A stretch of DNA of 64,000 bases from Acetobacter cerevisiae (GTDB lineage: Bacteria > Pseudomonadota > Alphaproteobacteria > Acetobacterales > Acetobacteraceae), in NCBI RefSeq assembly GCF_001580535.1, contig NZ_LHZA01000156.1:62001-126000 (forward strand), given 5' to 3'. The notes below the pieces were generated by a model. The model did no database searches. It was not told the origin of the DNA and saw nothing but the letters and a program-made list of their open reading frames with translations. The position numbers and the translations under genes are program-made. Positions 46,560-55,585 of this stretch are shown here, piece after piece (position 1 is the first letter of the stretch; each line of letters begins with the position of its first letter).

Positions 46560-48491
46560 TCACGCTTTTTTGCGCAGATCTGGCGGCGTTGCTTCCTCGG
46601 CAATGCGGGTCACAACCTCATTAAACCCAAAGGTTTCCTGATCTTTGCCACCGAGCCGGCGCATGGCGACGGTCCGCTCTTCCGCTTCCCGGCGGCCGAC
46701 CACCAGAATAATCGGCACACGGGCCACGCTATGCTCACGAATCTTGGAATTGATCTTGTCATTCCGCACGTCGGCTTCCGCAGCCAGACCGGCCGCACGC
46801 AGGGCAGCAGCCACTTCTTCCGCATAAGGTCCGGCATCACTGACGATAGACGCCACCACGACCTGCACCGGAGCGAGCCAGAGCGGGAAGCGGCCTGCAT
46901 GCTGCTCGATCAGAATACCAAGGAAGCGCTCAAAGGAGCCTAGAATAGCGCGGTGCAGCATGACGGGGCGATGACGGGCAGAATCTTCGCCAATATAGCT
47001 GGCATCGAGTCGTTCCGGCAGCACAAGGTCAACCTGCAGGGTGCCGCACTGCCAGTCACGCCCAATGGCATCACGCAGCACGAACTCCAGCTTCGGACCA
47101 TAGAACGCGCCCTCACCCGGATTATACTCATATGTCACACCGGCCACTTCACACGCTTCCTTCAGCGCGCTTTCGGCTTTGTCCCATGTTTCATCGCTGC
47201 CCGCCCGCTGTTCCGGCCGGTCTGCAAATTTCACACGGACATGCTCAAAGCCCAGATCCTTGTAGACTTCATGCAGCATCCGCACGAACTGCACGGTCTC
47301 ATCGGCAATCTGGTCTTCCGTACAGAAGATATGCGCATCATCCTGCGTAAAGCCGCGCACACGCATCAGACCATGCAGCGCACCAGAGGGCTCATACCGG
47401 TGGCATGCACCGAACTCGGCCATACGGATCGGCAGTTCACGGTAGGACCGCAGACCGTGGCGGAAAATCTGCACATGACACGGACAGTTCATGGGCTTGA
47501 GGGCGAGGGTCTTATCCTCATCCTCAACAGTCGCCACAAACATGTGGTGGCGATATTTGTCCCAGTGGCCAGACGCTTCCCACAGCCCACGGTCCAGAAG
47601 CTGCGGAGTGCGCACCTCCTGATACCCGCCACGGGTCTGCGCCCGGCGCATATAGTCCTGCAGCGCGCAATACAGACGCCAGCCTTTATGATGCCAGAAG
47701 ATCTGCCCCACCGCTTCTTCCTGAAAATGGAACAGGTCCATTTCCCGGCCAATACGGCGATGATCGCGGCGTTCGGCTTCTTCCAGCTGATGCAGGTGGG
47801 CGTCCAGCTCTTTCTGGTCGCGCCAGGCCGTGCCGTAAATACGGGTCAGCATGGGGTTGCGATGGTCACCGCGCCAGTAAGCGCCAGCCACCTTCATCAG
47901 TTTGAAGGCCGTGCCAACATCCTTAGTGTTCCGCAGATGCGGGCCACGGCACAGATCCAGCCATTCGCCCTGACGGTAGATGGAAATATCCTCATCTTCC
48001 GGCAGATCACGGATCAGCTCGGCTTTGAAGCGCTCACCTTTTTCTTCAAAGAAAGCGATGGCTTTATCCCGCGGCCAGACTTCACGCACGAACGGCTCGG
48101 CATTGGCCACAATTTCCTTCATCCGCGCTTCAATGGCGGAGAAGTCTTCCGGCGAGAACGGCTCGTTCCGGTAAAAATCGTAATAGAAGCCGTTTTCAAT
48201 GGACGGCCCGATGGTGACCTGCGTGCCGGGGAAGAGAGACTGCACAGCTTCGGCCAGCACATGGGCGGCGTCGTGCCGGATCATCTCCAGAGACTCCGGG
48301 TCCTTCCGGGTAATGAAGCGGACGGCAGCATCCTCGGCCACGGAGCGACCAATATCCTGCAGCGCGCCATTGACCTCCATGGCCAGTGCCGCTTTGGCCA
48401 GCCCCGGCCCGATGGCTTCGGCAATGGCCGTGCCCGTGACCGGCCCGTCAAAACTGCGAACGGATCCGTCAGGCAAGGTGATGGCAGGCAT
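46560..48491 (-). CDS. thrS: Threonyl-tRNA synthetase
   Basis: Class II aminoacyl-tRNA synthetase, 643 aa. It has the N-terminal TGS domain ([20 protein letters not shown]), the editing domain with [12 protein letters not shown], and the catalytic core with [34 protein letters not shown] and [12 protein letters not shown]. The zinc ligands are the Cys of NCPCH and the His of DDAHIF and MLHRA. The C-terminal anticodon-binding domain starts near [12 protein letters not shown]. It is followed by infC, the common thrS-infC order; rpmI and rplT do not follow here. Confidence 0.97.
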   Translation of the reverse strand: MPAITLPDGSVRSFDGPVTGTAIAEAIGPGLAKAALAMEVNGALQDIGRSVAEDAAVRFITRKDPESLEMIRHDAAHVLAEAVQSLFPGTQVTIGPSIENGFYYDFYRNEPFSPEDFSAIEARMKEIVANAEPFVREVWPRDKAIAFFEEKGERFKAELIRDLPEDEDISIYRQGEWLDLCRGPHLRNTKDVGTAFKLMKVAGAYWRGDHRNPMLTRIYGTAWRDQKELDAHLHQLEEAERRDHRRIGREMDLFHFQEEAVGQIFWHHKGWRLYCALQDYMRRAQTRGGYQEVRTPQLLDRGLWEASGHWDKYRHHMFVATVEDEDKTLALKPMNCPCHVQIFRHGLRSYRELPIRMAEFGACHRYEPSGALHGLMRVRGFTQDDAHIFCTEDQIADETVQFVRMLHEVYKDLGFEHVRVKFADRPEQRAGSDETWDKAESALKEACEVAGVTYEYNPGEGAFYGPKLEFVLRDAIGRDWQCGTLQVDLVLPERLDASYIGEDSARHRPVMLHRAILGSFERFLGILIEQHAGRFPLWLAPVQVVVASIVSDAGPYAEEVAAALRAAGLAAEADVRNDKINSKIREHSVARVPIILVVGRREAEERTVAMRRLGGKDQETFGFNEVVTRIAEEATPPDLRKKA

Positions 48492-48536
48492 GGAAGAACT
48501 CCGGAGATCAAATGGTTGTAAAGGCTTTTAATGGCG

Positions 48537-49460
48537 TCAGGAGAGCGCGGCTGCAACCCTGTTGACGGAAAGTGTCGCCAGATCCCGCACAGAAAGCACA
48601 CAAACCTGCCCCGGCACGCGCTCGAGGGGGGCTGTGAGGGCGGGATTACTGTCCCCAGAAAACAAGACCACGCTGGGGCAGCCCATGATAGCGGCCAGAT
48701 GCATCGGCCCGGTATCATTCCCCACAGCAACCTGCGCCCGGGCCGCCAGACCGGCCAGTTCCGGCAGAGTGGTCTGGCCTGTCAGATCCAGCGCCTGCGG
48801 GCAGACCTGCCTGATCGCCTCCGCCAGGGGTTTATCGGCCCCACTTCCCACAACAACAGGGCGCAGTCCCCGGCTTTCAAACCGGGTTGCCAGTTCTGCA
48901 TACCGGCGCACAGGCCAGCGCTTGGCCGGGCGATGGGGGGAAGCTCCGGGCACAATCAGCCCATAGGGCACATCCAAATGCGCCCCCAGCTCTGCCAGCC
49001 ACGAGACATCCGGCAAAGGCACGTCTGGTATCCCGGCTCCCAGCAACTGATCGCGCTGGCGGGCGCGGGTATGCATGTCATTCCGCCGGGGATTGGCGTG
49101 CACCAGGGGAGAGCGCCCTACATGCCCGCACCACATCTTCGGGCGTCCGGCCAGCACATAATAGCGGGCCGTGCGGCTGGAGGTCTGAAGGTCATAGATC
49201 CGGTCGTAACCGCGCAGCTGTTGCCGCAACGCCAGCAAGGCCGGAAGATTGCCCCATGATGGACGCTGATCGACCTCAACCGCATCAAACCACGGGGAAA
49301 GACGGGCGAGTTCCACAAAGGGTGAGGTCGTCAGTAAGGTTATCTGTGCTGTGGGGTGTGCTGCCCGGATAGCCTGAAACGGCCCGAAGCTCTGCACAAA
49401 ATCCCCCAGCGCACCGAGCCGGATGACCAGAATACGGCGCAAACTCTGGGGTTGCGTCAC
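48537..49460 (-). CDS. Glycosyltransferase family 9 (heptosyltransferase-like)
   Basis: ADP-heptose:LPS-heptosyltransferase-like GT-B enzyme, 307 aa. The N-terminal RILVIRLGALGDFVQSFGPFQAIRAAHP and the C-terminal VAVGNDTGPMHLAAIMGCPSVVLFSGDSNP (nucleotide-sugar site) are GT9 signatures. It probably adds heptose or another sugar to lipopolysaccharide core. It overlaps the preceding TPR gene by four bases and lies 45 bases before thrS. Confidence 0.9.
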   Translation of the reverse strand: MTQPQSLRRILVIRLGALGDFVQSFGPFQAIRAAHPTAQITLLTTSPFVELARLSPWFDAVEVDQRPSWGNLPALLALRQQLRGYDRIYDLQTSSRTARYYVLAGRPKMWCGHVGRSPLVHANPRRNDMHTRARQRDQLLGAGIPDVPLPDVSWLAELGAHLDVPYGLIVPGASPHRPAKRWPVRRYAELATRFESRGLRPVVVGSGADKPLAEAIRQVCPQALDLTGQTTLPELAGLAARAQVAVGNDTGPMHLAAIMGCPSVVLFSGDSNPALTAPLERVPGQVCVLSVRDLATLSVNRVAAALS

Positions 49461-50338
49461 GGCGAATCCGGGTCAGCAGCCAGAACGGCCAGATCCTGCC
49501 GGGCCAGATCGGCCTCATGGCTGTCAGGGGAGAGGTCCAGCACATGCTGCCAGTCCGCCTGTGCGCCGGTGGCATCTCCTACCTGCTCCCGAATAATCCC
49601 GCGCTCCAGCAAAGCCGCAGCATCGTCCGGCATCCGCTGCAAGGCCAGCGTAATATGCTGGGTGGCTTTATCCAGTTGCCCGAGCCGCCGCTCAGCTGAG
49701 GCCAGCAGCACAAACGCCTCAGTGGGAGCTTCTGCGCCCCGCGCAACCAGCGCGGTCAGATCCGTCACCACAGCCCCGGTATTGCCCTGCTCAAGCAGGG
49801 CGCGCGCTTTGGCAAGCCGCAAATTCGTATCCCCGGGGCGAATGGACAGGCCATACGCGACGATATTCAGCGCGCCGGGCGGATTACCGGCAGAAAGCCA
49901 GGCTTCTGCGGCTTCTTCCGCCATCACAGCCCGCAGGCTGGCAGAACTTTCCGGGCCGGAGGGCGGCGCTTTGCGCACCAGATCATCCAGCTCCTGCGCC
50001 GCGTCCAGTTCATCGCCCAGTTCCAGCAGGGCCAGAGCATGGCAATGCCGGGCTTCCCTGTCTCCGCCGTGCTTCATCCAGTCCTGTGCGTAGTCCCGCG
50101 CACCGAAGGGGTCTTCTTCCACCATGCTCATGCACTCGGCCAGAGCCCATGTTTGCGGAGCCTCTTTGCCCCCATGGCCGGCGGTCATTCCCGTCCCCAC
50201 CTGCCCAACTGCGGGATGGGGCCGGATGGTGGCCGCGCTGGCCGGAACACCGGCCAGCAACAGGCCTACTCCGAGTGTCGCAGCAAATGGTGCGCAGCGC
50301 GCCGGAACGGACCGGACAGAGAAGGACAAGTGCGTCAT
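49457..50338 (-). CDS. Exported TPR-repeat protein
   Basis: Periplasmic or envelope protein of about 293 aa. A signal peptide (FAATLGVGLLLAGVPASAA) covers the first 35 residues. The rest is helical with several TPR-like units, for example RHCHALALLELGDELDAAQELDDLV and ALLERGIIREQVGDATGAQADWQHVLDLSPDSHEA. Translation is coupled to the GT9 gene by a four-base overlap, so an envelope-assembly role is likely. The start MTHLSF at 50338 is preferred to 50350. Confidence 0.82.
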   Translation of the reverse strand: MTHLSFSVRSVPARCAPFAATLGVGLLLAGVPASAATIRPHPAVGQVGTGMTAGHGGKEAPQTWALAECMSMVEEDPFGARDYAQDWMKHGGDREARHCHALALLELGDELDAAQELDDLVRKAPPSGPESSASLRAVMAEEAAEAWLSAGNPPGALNIVAYGLSIRPGDTNLRLAKARALLEQGNTGAVVTDLTALVARGAEAPTEAFVLLASAERRLGQLDKATQHITLALQRMPDDAAALLERGIIREQVGDATGAQADWQHVLDLSPDSHEADLARQDLAVLAADPDSP

Positions 50339-50445
50339 CTCTCTTTCCATAGCGCGGATACGGGCCGGGTGGTCAAGTCGGGCCAGAAGTGCGGATGTTC
50401 GCGGAAGAGTGTCTGTTGCCAGAAAACCATGCTAACAGCCCTAAT

Positions 50446-51657
50446 ATGACGATACCGCCACATTCCCCCGTCATCCTGCAAATTCTTCCCGCTCTGGAAC
50501 AGGGCGGCGTCGAACGGGGCACGCTGGAAATGGCGGATGCCATCACGCAGGCAGGCGGCACTGCTCTGGTGATGAGCGCTGGTGGCAGGCTGGTCCCTTC
50601 GCTGGAACGGCTGGGGGCGCAACACCACACCCTGCCCCGCTGTGGGAGCAAAAACCCGCTCTCCATTCTGCGCAACGCCGGCACGCTGGCGCGCTTTATC
50701 CGGCAGAATAATGTGGCCCTCGTCCATGCCCGCTCGCGCGCCCCGGCATGGGTGGCACGTCTGGCCTGCAACCGCACCGGCACCCCTTTTGTCACCACAT
50801 GGCATGGGGTGCATGCCAACAATTTCCCCGGCAAAAAGCGCTATAACGCCGTTCTGGCCTCTGGCGACCGGGTGATTGCCATCAGCCAACATATCGGCCA
50901 GCGGCTGGCGCAGGAGTATCATGTCGGATCCGACCGCCTACGGGTGATTCCGCGTGGCGCTGACATCACTCAGTTCAGCCCGGATGCTGTCAGCGGGCAG
51001 CGCGTACACCGGCTGGCTGAAAGCTGGGACGTGCCCGCAGGCGTTCCGGTTCTTCTCATGCCCGGCCGCCTGACAGAGTGGAAAGGCCAGCGTTTCCTGC
51101 TGGATGCTCTGGCACGCGTGAAGAAGACTGCCCCCATGACGCCCTGGGTCTGCGTGTTTGCGGGATCCTGTCCGCCCGGCCATGCCTATGGGGAAGCCCT
51201 TGTTGCCCATGCCCGCACGCTGGGCCTGACGGAACAGGTCCGGTTTGCCGGGCATTGTCAGGACATGCCGGCTGCCATGGCACTGGCCGCGCTGGTGATT
51301 ATTCCTTCCCTCCGACCAGAACCTTTCGGGCGCGTTGTGGTAGAAGCACAGGCCATGTCTCGCCCCGTGATCGTCACAGCCCATGGCGCGGCGCTGGAAA
51401 CGGTCCAGCATGGCCTCACCGGCCTGAGCGTTCCCCCCGGTGATGTTCAGGCACTGGCCGAGGCCATTGCCAGCATCCTGCACGCCGCACCTGATGCCCT
51501 GCACGCTATGGGAGAAGCCGCCCGCGCGACCGTGCTGGCCCACTACACGACCCACGCCATGCAGCAGGCGACCCTGAGCGTTTACGATGAGCTGCTCGGC
51601 ACCCAGCTCCATAAAAATGAGGCCACCCCCTTTCAGGACCAGTCCGTTGCAGGATAA
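50446..51657 (+). CDS. Glycosyltransferase family 4
   Basis: GT-B glycosyltransferase, 403 aa. The N-terminal ILQILPALEQGGVERGTLEMA carries the acceptor-side Gly-rich loop; the C-terminal EPFGRVVVEAQAMSRPVI has the E-x7-E donor-binding motif. VHARSRAPAWVARLACNRTGTPFVTTWHG also fits GT4. Likely role in lipopolysaccharide or exopolysaccharide assembly. The start at 50446 follows the family pattern. It is divergent from the TPR-GT9 pair. Confidence 0.92.
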   Translation: MTIPPHSPVILQILPALEQGGVERGTLEMADAITQAGGTALVMSAGGRLVPSLERLGAQHHTLPRCGSKNPLSILRNAGTLARFIRQNNVALVHARSRAPAWVARLACNRTGTPFVTTWHGVHANNFPGKKRYNAVLASGDRVIAISQHIGQRLAQEYHVGSDRLRVIPRGADITQFSPDAVSGQRVHRLAESWDVPAGVPVLLMPGRLTEWKGQRFLLDALARVKKTAPMTPWVCVFAGSCPPGHAYGEALVAHARTLGLTEQVRFAGHCQDMPAAMALAALVIIPSLRPEPFGRVVVEAQAMSRPVIVTAHGAALETVQHGLTGLSVPPGDVQALAEAIASILHAAPDALHAMGEAARATVLAHYTTHAMQQATLSVYDELLGTQLHKNEATPFQDQSVAG

Positions 51658-51714
51658 GGGATGCGGCCTGCCCGCCCGCTTTTTCCGACACCGGCCCGCT
51701 ATGGGGTGCCTGCC

Positions 51715-52536
51715 ATGACCAGCTCTCCACTTCCCTCCACTCCCCCATCACCCGTACTGACCAAAGTGCCGGAACGCATTGCCTTTATGGCCGCCCCGAC
51801 CGAGGTCGCCAGACACGAATTTGACCGCCTGACTCACCAGTATGGCAACTGCCATCCGGGAGAAGCTGATGTAGTTGTCTGCCTTGGAGGCGACGGCTTC
51901 ATGCTGGAAACGCTGCGCGTGGTGCTGGAGCAAAATCTGACCGTGCCGGTTTACGGGATGAACTGCGGCTCCGTCGGGTTCCTGATGAACCCGATGCTGG
52001 AAGACAATCTGCCCAAACGCCTGACCACCACTCAGGCCGCCACCCTGCACCCGCTGCGCATGACGGCCCGCACCCTGCAGGGAGACACGCATGAGGCTCT
52101 GGCCCTGAATGATGTCTTCCTGTTCCGCCAGACCCGTCAGGCCGCCAAAATCCGGGTGGATGTGGATGGCATGGTGCGTATGCCGGAGCTGATCTGCGAT
52201 GGCGCATTGCTGGCCACCCCGGCCGGCTCCACCGCCTATAATCTGTCCGCCCATGGGCCAATTGTCCCGCTTTCGGGCAATCTGCTGCCGCTGACCCCCA
52301 TCTGTCCGTTCCGCCCCCGGCGCTGGCGCGGCGCACTTCTGCCTTCTACGGCACAGGTGGGCTTTACCATTCTGGAAGCTGAAAAACGCCCGGTCGCGGC
52401 GGTGGCTGATTCGATTGAAATCCGCGATGTGGTCTCCGTGCATATTCATGAGGACCGCAATCTGGCCGTAACGGTGCTGTTTGACCCCGGCCAAACCCTG
52501 TCCGAACGCATTACCGCAGAGCAGTTTTCCGCCTGA
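51715..52536 (+). CDS. nadK: NAD kinase
   Basis: ATP-NAD 2'-phosphotransferase producing NADP. The GGDG motif is in [15 protein letters not shown], followed by [13 protein letters not shown] and the substrate-binding [17 protein letters not shown]. About 273 aa from this start. The start at 51715 is a choice among in-frame Mets at 51661, 51715 and 51784; the conserved fold begins at [10 protein letters not shown]. Confidence 0.95.
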   Translation: MTSSPLPSTPPSPVLTKVPERIAFMAAPTEVARHEFDRLTHQYGNCHPGEADVVVCLGGDGFMLETLRVVLEQNLTVPVYGMNCGSVGFLMNPMLEDNLPKRLTTTQAATLHPLRMTARTLQGDTHEALALNDVFLFRQTRQAAKIRVDVDGMVRMPELICDGALLATPAGSTAYNLSAHGPIVPLSGNLLPLTPICPFRPRRWRGALLPSTAQVGFTILEAEKRPVAAVADSIEIRDVVSVHIHEDRNLAVTVLFDPGQTLSERITAEQFSA

Positions 52537-52631
52537 TGCCCTACATTCGCCCCGTTAGGCACATAAAAGATCACTCTGAAGGGTGTTCTGCCATTTCACC
52601 CCGCCCCTCTTCTGGTTTAGTCTTGCCCGCA

Positions 52632-53486
52632 ATGCACAACTCTCATCTCCGACCGCGCCGTCTGACAGGATTGTGCGCCCTCCTCCTGCTGCCGACCTCG
52701 CTCGCGCATGCGCAGGTTGTCACCAATACGCAGGCACTGGATGAACTGGCGAGCAAGCACCCCGCCCCGGCTCATACCGCCCCGCATCCGGCTGCGCACA
52801 AGACAGCCCCCGCGCCCAAACGGGTTGCACCGAAGCCGGTCACCCAACCGCCGCTGGCGCACCCGGTCACGCCCGCTCCCGCAACCTCAGGAACACCTGC
52901 GGCTGCCACGCAGAGTGCGCCTGCCGCTACTACGGCTGCACCGCAAACCACACCAACTCCTGCTGCCAGCACCACAGCACCCGCAGGCAATGCCAAGCCG
53001 GCAACGCCCGCCCATCCACCAGTTCCGGCAACCATTCCGCTTGCACCGCCACCGGTGCCCCAACTCACGCCGGCTCCGCCCGATGTGGAACTCCACCCAT
53101 TCCCCATGCCGGCACAGCCTGCCATTGACGAAAAAGCCACCGGCACTGTGTCCACCATTCCAGGAGGTGTTCGGGTTACCTTTGCCGCCGGGGCCGCTAC
53201 GCTGAACCCCGAAACACATCAGGCTCTGCTGGGTTTTGCGCAGTCGCTGGCTGACAAGCCGCATGTGCGCGCCCTGATTGATGCCTATAGCTCCGGCGCT
53301 GTGGATGATCCGTCCCTGCCCCGCCGCATGTCCCTCTCTCGCGGGCTGGCGGCACGCAGCGTGCTGATGAATAGCGGCATTCCCTCCACCCGCATTTATC
53401 TGCGCGTCATCGGCCTGCCCAAAACCCCCGCCGATCATGGCGGGCAGGATTATATCGATATTTACCAGTCAGACGCTGTACCCTGA
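52632..53486 (+). CDS. Exported OmpA-family protein with Pro/Ala/Thr-rich linker
   Basis: About 284 aa. The signal peptide is LRPRRLTGLCALLLLPTSLAHA (residues 6-27), which fixes the start at 52632 although the frame is open to the nadK stop. Residues 45-180 are an Ala/Pro/Thr/His-rich, probably extended linker. The last 100 residues form an OmpA/Pal-type peptidoglycan-binding domain (VRVTFAAGAATLNPETHQALLGFAQ, then RMSLSRGLAARSVLMNSGIPSTRIYLRV). It precedes a MotA/MotB-like pair and probably works with it. Confidence 0.8.
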   Translation: MHNSHLRPRRLTGLCALLLLPTSLAHAQVVTNTQALDELASKHPAPAHTAPHPAAHKTAPAPKRVAPKPVTQPPLAHPVTPAPATSGTPAAATQSAPAATTAAPQTTPTPAASTTAPAGNAKPATPAHPPVPATIPLAPPPVPQLTPAPPDVELHPFPMPAQPAIDEKATGTVSTIPGGVRVTFAAGAATLNPETHQALLGFAQSLADKPHVRALIDAYSSGAVDDPSLPRRMSLSRGLAARSVLMNSGIPSTRIYLRVIGLPKTPADHGGQDYIDIYQSDAVP

Positions 53487-53518
53487 CGCCCTTCCTCTTC
53501 TAACCGGACCGGAACCAG

Positions 53519-54571
53519 ATGACGCGCCCCACACAGTATCTTTTCAGAATGATCGGGTTTCTCGTGTGTGTGGCGCTTGTCGCTGCAACATTGTGGCGGC
53601 CACTGCGGGATGCCTTCTTCAGCAACCCGCTGCTTGATGGTCTGATTCTGGGGATTCTGGCCATCGGTATTCTGTGGAATGTCGTGATGGTCCGCCGCCT
53701 GTTGCCGGAAGTAGGCTGGGTGGACGCCATTCGTCAGTCCCGCACCGGTCTGGCTGCCCTGCCGCCGCCGCGTATGCTGGCCCCGCTGGCCACGGCCCTC
53801 GGCACCCGCCCGGACCAGCGCGGTAACCCTGCCGCCCTTTCCACCCCCGCCATGCAGGCCGTGCTGGATTCCATCTCCGGCCGACTGGATGAAGGACGGG
53901 AAGTCTCCCGTTATCTTACGGGCCTGCTGATTTTTCTGGGGCTGCTGGGCACCTTCTACGGCCTGCTGCTGACTGTCGCCGCCATTGCGGACGTCATTAG
54001 CAACATGTCCGTCGGTGGTGGCGATCTGGACGCCATGTTCGCGCAGCTCAAAACCGGTCTGGCCAAGCCGCTGCATGGCATGAGCACGGCATTTTCCGGT
54101 TCTCTCTTCGGTCTGGCCAGTGCGCTGGTTCTGGGCTTTCTGGATCTGACCGCCGGGCAGGCGCAAAACCGCTTCTTTAATGAGCTGGAAGAATGGCTGG
54201 CGGAACAGACCCGCTTTGGCGCGCCCGCCGGCTCTGGCGTAGAAAGCACGACCTCCGTTCCGGCCTATATTCAGGCCTTGCTGGAACAAACGGCAGAAAA
54301 TCTGGAATCCCTGCAAAATCTGGTCCGCACCAGTGAGGCCCGGCGTGAGCGTGAAAGTGCTGTGCTGAGCAAGCTCTCTGACCGGCTGGAATCCACCGCA
54401 GGCCAGACAGAAGCCCTGCATAATATTGAACGCCTGCTGCAAACGCTGGTGCAGAACAATGAGGAAGGCCGCACCCGTATGACGACGGATCTGCGGAATG
54501 ATCTGCGTCTGCTGGCCCGCACTATTGCTGCGACAGCCGAGACTGCGCCCTCCGACCGGAAAGCACCCTGA
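53519..54571 (+). CDS. MotA/TolQ/ExbB-type proton-channel protein with coiled-coil tail
   Basis: Inner-membrane channel subunit, 350 aa. Hydrophobic segments lie near 10-25, 38-58, 133-160 and 200-225. The third has LIFLGLLGTFYGLLLTV and the fourth STAFSGSLFGLASALVLG, the MotA/TolQ/ExbB core. After residue 255 comes a long charged helical tail with SLQNLVRTSEARRERESAV and QTEALHNIERLLQTLVQNN, longer than in TolQ/ExbB. The start is two bases before the MotB-like gene's upstream neighbour gap, i.e. the pair is separated by two bases. It may form a proton-driven motor. Confidence 0.85.
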   Translation: MTRPTQYLFRMIGFLVCVALVAATLWRPLRDAFFSNPLLDGLILGILAIGILWNVVMVRRLLPEVGWVDAIRQSRTGLAALPPPRMLAPLATALGTRPDQRGNPAALSTPAMQAVLDSISGRLDEGREVSRYLTGLLIFLGLLGTFYGLLLTVAAIADVISNMSVGGGDLDAMFAQLKTGLAKPLHGMSTAFSGSLFGLASALVLGFLDLTAGQAQNRFFNELEEWLAEQTRFGAPAGSGVESTTSVPAYIQALLEQTAENLESLQNLVRTSEARRERESAVLSKLSDRLESTAGQTEALHNIERLLQTLVQNNEEGRTRMTTDLRNDLRLLARTIAATAETAPSDRKAP

Positions 54572-54573
54572 GC

Positions 54574-55554
54574 ATGGCCCGCCGCCGCAGAAAGCTGCAC
54601 GCCGGGCTTGATGCCTGGCCCGGCTATGTGGATGCGCTTTCCACGTTGCTGATGGTCGTTATTTTTGTGCTGCTGGTGTTTGTCATGGGCCAGACCCTGC
54701 TCTCCGCAGCGCTGAACCGGCGCGAGCATGTACTGGAAAAACTGGAAGGCCAGACGGCGGAACTCTCCCGCCAGCTTGATACGGAACACGCCCGCAACCA
54801 TGCCCTGGAAGACAGCGTGACCGGCCTGCAGGCCCAGCACACCCACGATACTGAGGCGCTTTCTGCCGAGACCACCGAAGCCGAAGCCGCCCGCAATGCC
54901 GCACAGGCCGCCAGCGCTCTGAGCGTTGCCGACCAGACGCGGGTGACGCAGCTGAATGATGAACTGACGGACCTGAACGCCCGTCTGGCTGCTCTGGCGC
55001 AGGCGCTCGATGTCTCGCAAAAAACCGTGCAGAACAAGGACGCCACCATTGGCGATCTTTCTGCAAAACTGAATACCGCTCTGGCAGACAAGGTCGGCCA
55101 GCTTAGCCGCTACCGCTCCGAATTTTTTGGCCGCCTGCGGGACATCCTGCACAACCAGAAGGGTGTGCATGTGGTGGGCGACCGCTTTGTGTTCCAGAGC
55201 GAAGTGCTGTTCCCGGTGGGGAGTGCTGAGCTTTCTAAGGAAGGCCAGTCAGAAATCCATACGCTGGCCCAGACCCTTAAAAGCGTGACCAGCCATATCC
55301 CTGCTGATATTCCGTGGATTTTGCGCGTGGATGGCCATGCTGACCGCCAGCCCATTCACACCGCCTTCCCCAGCAACTGGGAGCTCTCCAGCGCCCGCGC
55401 CATTACGGTGGTCAAACTGCTGGTCGCGGAAGGGATCAACCCGCACCATCTGGCGGCAACCGGCTTTGCGGACTATCAGCCGCTGGATACGGAAAGTAAC
55501 GCTGCCGCCTACGCCCGCAACCGCCGGATTGAATTCCGCCTAACGGACCGCTGA
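54574..55554 (+). CDS. MotB-like protein: one membrane helix, coiled coil, OmpA peptidoglycan-binding domain
   Basis: Partner of the preceding channel, 326 aa. A basic N-terminus (RRRRK) precedes one membrane helix, YVDALSTLLMVVIFVLLVFV, which contains an Asp at residue 20, the position of the proton-carrying Asp in MotB/ZorB. Residues 50-190 are coiled coil. The C-terminal 130 residues are an OmpA/MotB domain with RFVFQSEVLFPVGSAELSKEGQ, RVDGHADRQPI and NWELSSARAITVVKLL. No flagellar or Zorya effector genes are nearby. Confidence 0.87.
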   Translation: MARRRRKLHAGLDAWPGYVDALSTLLMVVIFVLLVFVMGQTLLSAALNRREHVLEKLEGQTAELSRQLDTEHARNHALEDSVTGLQAQHTHDTEALSAETTEAEAARNAAQAASALSVADQTRVTQLNDELTDLNARLAALAQALDVSQKTVQNKDATIGDLSAKLNTALADKVGQLSRYRSEFFGRLRDILHNQKGVHVVGDRFVFQSEVLFPVGSAELSKEGQSEIHTLAQTLKSVTSHIPADIPWILRVDGHADRQPIHTAFPSNWELSSARAITVVKLLVAEGINPHHLAATGFADYQPLDTESNAAAYARNRRIEFRLTDR

Positions 55555-55585
55555 GAACATTCCCTGCCGGGAGGCTTTGTGTCCC

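Noticed and set aside
46953-48521. 522-codon open frame antisense to thrS
   Set aside because: No recognisable fold; thrS on the other strand is unmistakable. The same applies to antisense frames over parC (4345-5496), dnaE (13564-14637), hpnR (35474-36577) and the ABC1-kinase gene (61859-62890).
52536-52631. N-terminal extension of the OmpA-like protein starting at the nadK stop (TGATG)
   Set aside because: The signal peptide begins only after the Met at 52632; the extension would bury it behind 32 polar residues.
53519-55554. Complete Zorya phage-defence system
   Set aside because: Only ZorA/ZorB-like genes are present; no helicase, nuclease or ZorC-type effector lies within the visible neighbourhood.
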